Below the pieces are notes generated by a model. The model saw only the letters and a program-made list of their open reading frames with translations, searched no databases and had not been told where the DNA came from. 26,195 nucleotides of DNA from a virus: positions 1 through 26,195 of the IMG/VR virus record IMGVR_UViG_3300032282_000614, one strand, 5' to 3'. Position numbers and translations under genes: made by a program. This document shows, piece by piece, positions 1 to 5,939 of the stretch; position 1 is the first letter of the stretch, and each line of letters starts with the position of its first letter.

Positions 1-1
1 C

Positions 2-697
2 GACTACGCCGAGAACGTCGAGCGCCACTGCCCGGACGGGGACGTGTTCAGCCCGACCATTGATAGCAAACGCTCGAAGGGCGAAGGCGAGATCGAGTGC
101 GTGTGCCCAATCTGCGACATCAAGAACGTCTTCAGGTCGCGGCCCAACCCCGATGGCTACGGCGTCACCAAGAGCGGGTATTTCTGCGACCTCGACGGCG
201 TCGAGATCGAAGGCGAGCACGGCCCGATCCCGGCTCACTTCGGCAGGCGGTGCCGGGCGCGTGACGAGCGCGAGCGCCAGTGCGGCTACCGATGGACTAG
301 CAAGGAATGCAAGCAGTGCGAGGAGCCGAACGACATCGCGGCGCGGCACTGCATACGCTGCAAGGCCGAGCTGGTGGACCCGAACGAGAAGCTGCGCATC
401 GCCTTCAAGGAAAGGAAACGCGACCCGTACCAGACGCAGCGCGATGTGGTGCTGGCGTGGGCCGTGAAGCCGTCTGTGAGCCGCAGTGGGAACCAGCAAT
501 ACAGCATCGACGTGACGACGCCCTACCGTCACTTCAGGTTCTGGGTGATGCGCAACCCGAAGTGGCAGAACCAGATCGCCGACTACAATCGTTTGGTCGC
601 GCTCAACGGTCGCCCGCCGAAGACGATCACCTACCGCAAGGACGACCAGTATTTTAAGGTCTATGCTTACAACGAGGCAGCCGATGAATCTCCCTGA
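2..697 (+). CDS. Phage DNA helicase, C-terminal part (cut by window edge)
   Basis: The frame is open to the left edge, so the start and the ATPase core lie outside the window. What remains is about 231 residues. The region has several CxxC-type pairs (CPICDIKN, CKQCEEPNDIAARHCIRCK) and the phrase GRRCRA, followed by a DPNEKL segment. I recognise this as the zinc-ribbon-containing C-terminal extension of phage DEAD/DEAH-box (SF2) helicases, in which a KECxxC...NDIAARxCxxCKxExxDPNEKL block is typical. The likely role is duplex unwinding during phage replication or recombination. The next gene, a VRR-NUC nuclease, starts 14 bases before this stop, an arrangement common in phage replication modules. 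No Walker motifs are visible because they would lie upstream, so the helicase call rests on the C-terminal signature alone. Confidence 0.7.
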   Translation, partial: DYAENVERHCPDGDVFSPTIDSKRSKGEGEIECVCPICDIKNVFRSRPNPDGYGVTKSGYFCDLDGVEIEGEHGPIPAHFGRRCRARDERERQCGYRWTSKECKQCEEPNDIAARHCIRCKAELVDPNEKLRIAFKERKRDPYQTQRDVVLAWAVKPSVSRSGNQQYSIDVTTPYRHFRFWVMRNPKWQNQIADYNRLVALNGRPPKTITYRKDDQYFKVYAYNEAADESP

Positions 698-1094
698 TGA
701 TATCCCCGTCTTCGGCGACAGGTCCTTCAGGGGCAAGTGCCCCACGGAGAACATCGAGCAGGTGACGTTCTTCAACCGGATCCGCAAGAAGTACCCTGAC
801 ACATGGGGCAAGATCGCCTTCCACCCGCGCAACGAAGGCAAGCGAACGCACCTTCAAGCCGCGCACCAAACAGCAGAAGGGATGACCAGTGGAACAGTTG
901 ACATTGTTGTGCCCGGAAGACGGACCTTCGTATGTGAGCTCAAAAGGCGAGACCACACGCAGTCGGTCTGGCAAAAAGACCAAGAGGAGTACCTCCGAAT
1001 TGCTCGCAAGATGGGAGCATTCGCCTGTGTCGCACTCGGGGTCGAGGCGGCAGAAGAAGCCTTCGCCAAGTATTTGGAAGAATCGTCCGAGTGA
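684..1094 (+). CDS. VRR-NUC domain nuclease
   Basis: This 136-residue protein fits a stand-alone virus-type replication-repair nuclease (VRR-NUC, PD-(D/E)XK fold), a family that includes phage Holliday-junction and flap-type nucleases. Visible fold residues are Glu23 and Gln26 in the first helix, the HPRNEG segment (about 48-53), Gly67 and Asp73 in TSGTVDIVV, and the catalytic ELK triplet (Glu85, Lys87). The ATG at 684 was chosen over an upstream ATG at 663 because GAGG lies 6 bases before it and the length fits single-domain members. It overlaps the helicase gene by 14 bases, so the two are probably translationally coupled. It likely processes branched DNA during replication or packaging. 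The family call is firm. Substrate preference cannot be read from sequence. Confidence 0.85.
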   Translation: MNLPDDIPVFGDRSFRGKCPTENIEQVTFFNRIRKKYPDTWGKIAFHPRNEGKRTHLQAAHQTAEGMTSGTVDIVVPGRRTFVCELKRRDHTQSVWQKDQEEYLRIARKMGAFACVALGVEAAEEAFAKYLEESSE

Positions 1095-1122
1095 CGATGT
1101 CCTCGCCGTTCTCAATGGGCGC

Positions 1123-1311
1123 ATGCCCCTAGAGAAAGCCCACCCGGCCATCCAGTCGGTCATGCAGAGGCTGTTGTACGAGGCTGCATGTGAAATACTA
1201 ACAGCAGAAAAGGAGAAAAGGTCATTGATGTTACAAAAAGTTCCAGAGTTAATCAGACCACACGTCGAGGCAGAGGTCTGGCGTGTATGGAGGATGAGGA
1301 ATGAGGTTTGA
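1123..1311 (+). CDS. Small hypothetical protein, start uncertain
   Basis: I do not recognise this protein. From the ATG at 1123 it has 62 residues, is predominantly helical in character and is rich in Glu and Arg (AEKEKRSLMLQKVPELIRPH), with no membrane segment or cysteine motif. It follows the nuclease gene and overlaps the next gene by 11 bases. The frame stays open leftward to a GTG at 889 with GAAGG in front, which would give 140 residues. However, that extra stretch lies wholly inside the nuclease gene and is Ser/Arg/Lys-rich low-complexity protein, as expected of a shadow frame. The Shine-Dalgarno match before 1123 is weak. Alternative starts in this frame include a TTG at 1000. Confidence 0.5.
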   Translation: MPLEKAHPAIQSVMQRLLYEAACEILTAEKEKRSLMLQKVPELIRPHVEAEVWRVWRMRNEV

Positions 1312-1552
1312 GATCATCATGAACATGCCTGTAAGGGGCAATGACACCCAAAATCCTGCGTTGATACACAGGTTGGTTGTCGAGTACCCATGCACTGGGG
1401 TCATAGACTTCTTGAACCAGACCATCGACGATGACTTCATCATCGTGGAGGAGTTCTTCCCAGACCCAGCTACTAAAACGTACAAAAGCCACGGGCTTAT
1501 CGCCCTCAACCGCCGATATGTCGGCAAGATCAAAGAATGGGATAGAAAATGA
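1301..1552 (+). CDS. Hypothetical protein (83 aa)
   Basis: I do not recognise this protein. It has 83 residues and no membrane segment or cysteine motif. It contains an acidic, mixed alpha/beta stretch (TIDDDFIIVEEFFPDP) and ends in a basic KEWDRK. The start is well supported: GAGGATGAGGA lies directly in front of the ATG. It overlaps the preceding gene by 11 bases, and its stop overlaps the start of the next gene in an ATGA arrangement, so it belongs to the same translationally coupled operon. The context of nuclease, DUF6378-like protein and regulator suggests an early accessory function, which is inference only. Confidence 0.7.
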   Translation: MRFEIIMNMPVRGNDTQNPALIHRLVVEYPCTGVIDFLNQTIDDDFIIVEEFFPDPATKTYKSHGLIALNRRYVGKIKEWDRK

Positions 1553-1935
1553 ACCACAAGGACGTCCTCTACAAAGCAGCTGAAATCCTCAACAAACGCG
1601 GCGAAACCTACGGAGATATTGATCCCTTGTTCGAGAACGCAGCGAAGCTCGCATCCATCATCACCGGCAAAGAGTTCAGCAAATACGACATTTCTGTGGT
1701 GATGGAATCCATAAAACTGGCGAGACGCCGGGCGAATTTTAAGCTTCCCGATCACTACATCGACAATGTAAACTATACCGCGTTCTCGGCGCAGTTTGCC
1801 CTGAACGATACCGAAGGAGAGAAGGTCGCTGCCGTGGCAACGCAGCCTGTTGAAATTGGAGAACCCTATGTTCAAGAAATCAGCGTACACTTTGACGGGA
1901 CTAGCACTACTGTCCTCGCCAGCCCTAGCCACTGA
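1549..1935 (+). CDS. DUF6378-like phage protein
   Basis: This 128-residue protein opens with an ILNKRGETYGD segment, followed by helices with AKLASIITGKEFSKYDISVVMESIKLAR (quoted as a landmark in two parts: AKLASIITGKEF and SKYDISVVMESIKLAR) and then a YIDNVNYTAFSA helix. I recall this R-x-x-x-YGD / K-L-A-R / D-N-x-x-Y pattern from the phage family DUF6378. Its all-helical make-up resembles MazG-type nucleotide pyrophosphohydrolases, but the acidic metal-binding motif of MazG is not clearly present, so I do not call an enzyme. It starts in an ATGA overlap with the upstream gene, and its last 68 bases overlap the transglycosylase gene, an unusually long overlap here. The C-terminal 35 residues look unstructured and may be shaped by that overlap. 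Confidence 0.65.
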   Translation: MNHKDVLYKAAEILNKRGETYGDIDPLFENAAKLASIITGKEFSKYDISVVMESIKLARRRANFKLPDHYIDNVNYTAFSAQFALNDTEGEKVAAVATQPVEIGEPYVQEISVHFDGTSTTVLASPSH

Positions 1936-2401
1936 AGAAGACGCAGGCGCTTTCTGGCGTGAAGAAGCCATGAAAAGCGAGTTCGTTAAGGTCAACAACG
2001 TCCCTCAAAAAAAGAAGGTCGTGATTGACCAGATCACCGCAGTGGTGAAGAAGGAGCTAGGCGAACAATGGGTCGCCAGTGCGCTCAAGATCGCAAAGGT
2101 CGAGAGCGGCTACAACTGCAAGGCGACAGGTCCTAAGACCCGTCACGGTCACGCAAAAGGTGTCTTTCAATTGATTGACTCGTCTGCGCGCTCGCTGGGT
2201 TTCGAACCATCGAAAATGTACGATTGTAATGAGAACATCGCGGCAGGTGTCGCCCACATGAAGGTCTGCATCAGGTATGGCGTGAAAGACCCGCGTGGGA
2301 TGGCAGCTTGCCACGTTGCTGGCTGGAACCACTGGAACGTAAAGCTGGCTCGCCAGCATGAGAGGTACAAGCAGCGTTATATTCACATGGCTACAGCATA
2401 A
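1868..2401 (+). CDS. Secreted lytic transglycosylase (SLT/lysozyme-like)
   Basis: This 177-residue protein begins with a clear Sec signal peptide: MFKK, a hydrophobic run GLALLSSPALA, and a probable cleavage after ALA at residue 21. The mature part carries a transglycosylase SLT-like domain with candidate catalytic Glu79 in AKVESGYN, then AKGVFQLID (about 97-104, matching the G-x-x-Q motif of the family), and a late MAACHVAGWN motif. It would cleave peptidoglycan glycan strands from the periplasmic side. The ATG at 1868 has GGAGA five bases upstream, and starting there places the signal peptide at the very N-terminus. An upstream TTG at 1850 would add six residues. It lies in the rightward module, far from the lysis cassette. 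It could be a virion-independent wall-remodelling enzyme or an accessory lysis factor. Confidence 0.85.
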   Translation: MFKKSAYTLTGLALLSSPALATEEDAGAFWREEAMKSEFVKVNNVPQKKKVVIDQITAVVKKELGEQWVASALKIAKVESGYNCKATGPKTRHGHAKGVFQLIDSSARSLGFEPSKMYDCNENIAAGVAHMKVCIRYGVKDPRGMAACHVAGWNHWNVKLARQHERYKQRYIHMATA

Positions 2402-2425
2402 AAAGAGGGGGCGCACTGCCCCCTC
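2400..2425 (-). terminator. Intrinsic-type terminator for leftward transcription
   Basis: Bases 2405-2412 and 2418-2425 are perfect inverted repeats (8 bp, GAGGGGGC with GCCCCCTC) around a 5-base loop. Read on the minus strand, the hairpin is followed at once by five T residues (2404-2400), the classic intrinsic terminator form. On the plus strand the hairpin is preceded by A-run and followed by CAATCAACG, so it lacks a T tract for rightward termination. It sits just after the transglycosylase stop codon. The direction implies that leftward late transcripts that run past the gene convergence at 3.9 kb end here. A weak rightward attenuator role cannot be excluded. Confidence 0.6.
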
Positions 2426-2443
2426 CAATCAACGAGGCCAAAC

Positions 2444-2770
2444 ATGGAAAACGACATAAAAATACTGTGGGACAAGGGTTTAACGATGTCCCAGATCGCC
2501 AAGGAAATGGGCGTCACGGTCGGCGTCATAGCAGGCAAAATTAACAGACGCAGGGAGATGTTCGCCCCCCGCACCCCGCAAAAGCACCAAGCATACAGGC
2601 CAATCGGAAACTCAAGAGCGATCCTAGCCTTAAATACAAACACATGCAGGTTCATCACCAATGATGATACGTCGCGCCCTAAGTATTGTCTCGCGCCTGT
2701 TAAGCGCAGGTCGTACTGCGAAGAACACGCGGCTCTGTGCTATCTACCGAGGAGAAAAGCCGATGACTGA
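2444..2770 (+). CDS. GcrA-like cell-cycle transcription regulator
   Basis: This 108-residue protein has the GcrA plan. Residues 1-40 form a helix-turn-helix-like DNA-binding region (ILWDKGLTMSQIAKEMGVT, then GVIAGKINR, matching the SASQIA...NAVIGKxHR signature). A linker follows, and the C-terminal CRF...YC...YCEEH cluster (Cys68, Cys82, Cys92, His95) could bind zinc. In Caulobacter, GcrA binds the sigma-70 RNA polymerase holoenzyme and activates promoters carrying CcrM-methylated GANTC sites. A phage copy could redirect or mimic this programme. At about 108 residues it is shorter than the chromosomal protein (about 170), mainly through a shorter linker. GAGG lies before the ATG. It follows the hairpin at 2405-2425 and overlaps the next gene by 8 bases. 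The host inference of Alphaproteobacteria comes largely from this gene. Confidence 0.85.
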   Translation: MENDIKILWDKGLTMSQIAKEMGVTVGVIAGKINRRREMFAPRTPQKHQAYRPIGNSRAILALNTNTCRFITNDDTSRPKYCLAPVKRRSYCEEHAALCYLPRRKADD

Positions 2771-3038
2771 CAGGCTCATGAAGCATGGCTGGCACTGGAG
2801 CTTCGGATGGCTGCGCAGGCCAGAGCTCGATCAGGACGGCCTGTATTGCTACGAGCAGCCAGACGGAGACCTGATCCTCAGCGGTAGGCCAGCGCACAGG
2901 ATCGCCATCTATCTTGACTGTCGCATGGATGAGGACACGGGCGACGAGTACGCCTGCTTCGCACCAATCCCACGGAGGCCTATGAGACATGATCCATCAG
3001 CTAAACCCACCGCTGCCCGTCGAAACGCCAAAAGGTAA
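2763..3038 (+). CDS. Hypothetical protein (91 aa)
   Basis: I do not recognise a family. From the ATG at 2763 the protein has 91 residues. The N-terminal part is rich in Trp, His and Gly (KHGWHWSFGWLRRPELDQDG). Beta-type segments follow (YCYEQPDGDLILSG and RIAIYLDCRMDEDTGDEYAC), and the tail is basic and Ala/Arg-rich. The start is supported by GAGGAGA upstream and by the 8-base overlap with the regulator gene. The same frame extends upstream to 2661, but that would overlap the regulator by over 100 bases. The following gene starts within its last 50 bases. It probably acts in the same early operon, and nothing in the sequence says how. Confidence 0.65.
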   Translation: MTDRLMKHGWHWSFGWLRRPELDQDGLYCYEQPDGDLILSGRPAHRIAIYLDCRMDEDTGDEYACFAPIPRRPMRHDPSAKPTAARRNAKR

Positions 3039-3183
3039 GGCGCTCTGCGTGGCGTGGATCGACTACGGCCCAGAGCACCATCTGCTCTGGGTCTGCTTCC
3101 AGAACGACAGCCGAGAGTGCTGGTGCTGGGCGAACCCAGACATCAGGGCTCAAACCAACCCAAGCATGGGGAGACCACATTGA
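2989..3183 (+). CDS. Conserved small phage protein (64 aa)
   Basis: This 64-residue protein opens with MIHQLNPPLPVETPKGKAL and continues with IDYGPEHHLLWVCFQNDSRECW and WANPDIRAQTNPS. I recall a small protein with this opening from several alphaproteobacterial phages and prophages, where its function is unknown. It has no membrane segment. The ATG at 2989 has GGAGG about 10 bases upstream. It overlaps the preceding gene by 50 bases, and its TGA stop overlaps the TTG start of the glycosyltransferase gene (TTGA), so the two may be translationally coupled. The family recognition is from memory of the N-terminal phrase and should be verified by similarity search. Confidence 0.65.
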   Translation: MIHQLNPPLPVETPKGKALCVAWIDYGPEHHLLWVCFQNDSRECWCWANPDIRAQTNPSMGRPH

Positions 3184-3905
3184 TACACTTCATCTGGCTC
3201 ACGCAGCACGGCAGCAGGCCGTTCTCATACATCAACGCGCTGGCCGTGCGAGCGGCTGCGACCCGGCACTACAAGGATCCGATCATCATGTGGTGCAACG
3301 AGATCCCGAAGAACAACCCGAACTGGTATATGGTGAAGGACTTGTTCGAGGTCAGGCCAATCGAGATGCCGTCCGAGATCGGCGGCGTACCGCTGGAGCA
3401 TGTCCAGTACAAGGCAGACGTGCTAAGGCTCCAGATCCTCCAAAAGCATGGTGGGATATACCTAGACACCGACAGCCTGCTCCTAAAGGGCCTGCACCCC
3501 TTCACGGACAAGGAGATGGTGCTGGCGCGGGAGAGCCCAGATTCCATCGCCATGTCGCCGATCATCTGCAAGCCCAATGCGGACTTCGTGAACGTCTGGC
3601 TACAGCGGATTCCGCAGGCGCTGGAGGTTGGGACGTGGGCTTATCACGCCGTGAATTTACCTGTGGAAATCGCCAAATATCATGCCTGCGACATAAGACC
3701 GCAGGCCGAGTTTTTTCCGTTTGATCTCCGGCACAACTATCTGTTTGACGATGGCCGAGCCGACGAGCACATGCAGCGCATGGGCGATCCCTACGCGCTG
3801 CATGTCTACGAGACATATTGGGCAGGCTACCTAAACGGAGTTGACGAGACCTATATGAAGAAGCGCGACACGTTGTTCGCGCGTCTCTTCAGGGACCTCT
3901 GTTGA
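3180..3905 (+). CDS. GT32-type glycosyltransferase with DXD motif
   Basis: This 241-residue protein is a GT-A fold glycosyltransferase of the GT32 type. The signature runs from YKADVLRLQILQKHGG (about 77-92) into IYLDTDSLLLKGL, where DTD at 96-98 is the metal and nucleotide-sugar binding DXD motif. The N-terminal IPKNNPNW and IHFIW phrases also fit. The chosen start is a TTG at 3180 (overlapping the upstream stop) because a GGGGAG Shine-Dalgarno sequence lies about 7 bases before it and the conserved IHFIWL segment begins there. A longer frame from 3054 would start inside the previous gene. The substrate is unknown: host envelope sugars, phage DNA or virion proteins are all possible. It is the last rightward gene, and its final 17 bases overlap the end of the convergent late gene. 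Confidence 0.85.
   Translation: MIHFIWLTQHGSRPFSYINALAVRAAATRHYKDPIIMWCNEIPKNNPNWYMVKDLFEVRPIEMPSEIGGVPLEHVQYKADVLRLQILQKHGGIYLDTDSLLLKGLHPFTDKEMVLARESPDSIAMSPIICKPNADFVNVWLQRIPQALEVGTWAYHAVNLPVEIAKYHACDIRPQAEFFPFDLRHNYLFDDGRADEHMQRMGDPYALHVYETYWAGYLNGVDETYMKKRDTLFARLFRDLC
3889..3905. other. Convergent gene overlap, 17 bases
   Basis: The minus-strand stop (TGA, bases 3891-3889) and the plus-strand stop (TGA, 3903-3905) each lie inside the other gene, so the two transcription modules collide here. I see no inverted repeat with a T-run in either direction within about 100 bases of the junction, so termination must happen elsewhere or be Rho-dependent. Confidence 0.85.
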
Positions 3906-5937
3906 TTGTTAGCGGGGGCAACTGGTAGTCAGGCGTCCCTGCATACTCTCCGGCCTCTTCAGCAACCAGACCAGCGCCACGAACCGTTTTGCGAGCCGTG
4001 CTGGCCTGCCTCTTGGCGTTCTCAGTGGCGAAGTTCTCAAGGGCATTGACGGCGCTACGGATTTCAGCCGGGGAACCAGAACGCAAGATCTTGCCAATGG
4101 CGTTCGCCCGAGCTTCTGGGATCAGTACGTCGCCGGACAGGATGTTGGTCATGGCCTTCCAGATGCCAGACGGTTTGCCTTGAGCGACATCTGCCGCAAT
4201 GCCGAGCAGATGAAAGTCACTGGAATCCAGATCCTTGCCACCAGCAATGCGCCGAGCGGTTGCAGGGCCGCCCGTGATCCTGCTTGCGTTCTTGAATAGG
4301 CGAGCTTCGGCCTCAAGGCTCTCCTCAAGGAGGCGGGCGGATGTCGGGTTCGGCATGATCGTGCGCAAGACCTCGCGACGGTCCTCAATGTTCTGGCCTA
4401 CGCGCTTGGTGACGTCGCTGGTGTCGGCGGATCCGAAGATGTTGTCGCGCATATTCTTGAGCGCCCCGACACGGTAAGCTTGACGCTCGCCAGCGCCCAT
4501 GTCTTTCCATTCGCGCTTCAGAAGCTCTGGGTCTGCGGTGCTGAACTTGCGACCGTTCTCCAGCGCCTCCACAATCTCCTTGTCGCCCTTGTAGACGGCG
4601 CGGGCCGCCTTGAAGGCATCAACATCCTGATCAAGAATCTCACCAATCTTGCGGCGCATCGCAAGAGCGTTGTTGGATAAAGGAGATCCGGCTCGCGACT
4701 CCGTAGAGGCCTGATACAAGCCGCGCATGATGTAGTCCCACTGCTTGACCTCTGGGATCTCCTCAAAGGATTTCATGGACTGCCCGGGGACAGTGCTGAC
4801 TTCTTTGGTTCCAAATTTGCCTAAAGCACCGTCGCCGTCTGAAGCGTAAAGCTTTTTTGCGGAAGAGATAGCCTCGGGGTATGCCTCTTTGACTGTATCC
4901 ATCACTGACTGAAGTTTAGCCTGCGCCTGCGTTGGGATCTTGGCTTGGTAGGCTGCTTCATAGAACGGATCAGCATTGCTGCGCAGTGCCTTGATGAGGG
5001 CCTCTTCGTTTTCGTAAAAATCGCCTTTGACGCCCATGTTTTCACGGGTGGCCTTGTTGACGCGCGCCCGTTGCCCAGCCTGCCGATTTTCAACGTCTAA
5101 CCCAATATCAATGCCCGCCTGCCCCGGACGCTGTGCGATGACCTCAGCGCGGTTCGTGAGGGCAGGGGCCACGTCAAAGAGCTGCGCGGGTGCGCCAGCA
5201 TTGTACATGCGCTGCCACTCGGCACCTGCCTGCTGAGGCGTCATGCCGCTGCGCTCCAGATCCTGTAGGACACGGGACTTGGCGACATCCTCGGACATCT
5301 TCGGGCTAAAACGCTCCATGACGCCCGTGACTGCGGGCGAAAGAACCTCAGCGCCTTTGGTAAGGCCGCCGCCAACAACAGCTCCAACGCCAGCGCCTTG
5401 AGCCGCAGACTTGAGACGGCTGCCAATGTCCTCAGCAGAGAAAAGTTGAGTTGAATCGCTTTCTCCTAAGCCGCTGAGGCCACCTTGAATCGCGCCTGTC
5501 TTGACGCCCTGCACCACAGCAGGTGACAAAATGGGCCTAGCCACCCTGCTGGCGACCTGAGCGCCCTTGGCGATGCCAAGGCCGGGAACGAACATGGTGG
5601 GGACGCTGCCTGCAAGCTCGGAGGCGATAGCCGTCGCCGGGTACTGACCTTCGAACTGCTTCTTTGCCTCACGCTCTTCCTTGAGGGCTTGCTCGTAGGG
5701 GATGCCCTCAGATCTGGCGCGAGCGCCCGCAATGAGCTCATCGCTCCAGTTGAAGGTCAGCCCTGACGCAGCCGAACGGCCAACGCCCTTCGCAATATCG
5801 CCCCACGACATGTCCTTTTTCTGGGGCATGTCAGCAAGAGGGTCGCTCGTCTTCTTCCGGTTCTGCTGCAAAAAGGCGGTTATTTCCTCGCCAGTCGCAT
5901 CGTCTGGGAAGCTGAAACCTTCGACAATTTTAGCCAT
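3889..5937 (-). CDS. Large internal virion/ejection-like protein (682 aa)
   Basis: This 682-residue protein opens with IVEGFSFPDDATGEEITAFLQ, a form common at the start of podovirus internal virion proteins (a short beta stretch then a P-D-x-A-T-x-E-E-I helix). Residues about 105-215 are Gly/Ala-rich and hydrophobic (for example GAGVGAVVGGGL), suggesting membrane-interacting helices. The remainder is long and helical with many charged residues. The likely role is in the virion interior, ejected with DNA into the host, as for T7 gp14-16-type proteins. It is the last of four consecutive large Ala/Gly/Gln-rich genes. A G-run Shine-Dalgarno lies upstream of the ATG. The stop lies inside the convergent GT32 gene. 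No catalytic motif is evident. The role is inferred from composition and position. Confidence 0.6.
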   Translation of the reverse strand: MAKIVEGFSFPDDATGEEITAFLQQNRKKTSDPLADMPQKKDMSWGDIAKGVGRSAASGLTFNWSDELIAGARARSEGIPYEQALKEEREAKKQFEGQYPATAIASELAGSVPTMFVPGLGIAKGAQVASRVARPILSPAVVQGVKTGAIQGGLSGLGESDSTQLFSAEDIGSRLKSAAQGAGVGAVVGGGLTKGAEVLSPAVTGVMERFSPKMSEDVAKSRVLQDLERSGMTPQQAGAEWQRMYNAGAPAQLFDVAPALTNRAEVIAQRPGQAGIDIGLDVENRQAGQRARVNKATRENMGVKGDFYENEEALIKALRSNADPFYEAAYQAKIPTQAQAKLQSVMDTVKEAYPEAISSAKKLYASDGDGALGKFGTKEVSTVPGQSMKSFEEIPEVKQWDYIMRGLYQASTESRAGSPLSNNALAMRRKIGEILDQDVDAFKAARAVYKGDKEIVEALENGRKFSTADPELLKREWKDMGAGERQAYRVGALKNMRDNIFGSADTSDVTKRVGQNIEDRREVLRTIMPNPTSARLLEESLEAEARLFKNASRITGGPATARRIAGGKDLDSSDFHLLGIAADVAQGKPSGIWKAMTNILSGDVLIPEARANAIGKILRSGSPAEIRSAVNALENFATENAKRQASTARKTVRGAGLVAEEAGEYAGTPDYQLPPLTINRGP

Positions 5938-5939
5938 GG

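Noticed and set aside
889-1122. Long N-terminal extension of the small gene at 1123, overlapping the nuclease by about 200 bases
   Set aside because: The encoded sequence is Ser/Arg/Lys-rich shadow of the well-supported nuclease frame. A Shine-Dalgarno-like GAAGG at 876-880 is likely chance.
1249-1998. A 249-codon minus-strand open frame across three small plus-strand genes
   Set aside because: It opposes a well-coupled operon with good ribosome sites and its product shows no recognisable motif. It is best explained as a shadow frame.
3905-3960. Terminator after the GT32 gene
   Set aside because: The G-run and short complementary bases do not form a stable hairpin followed by a T-run in either direction.
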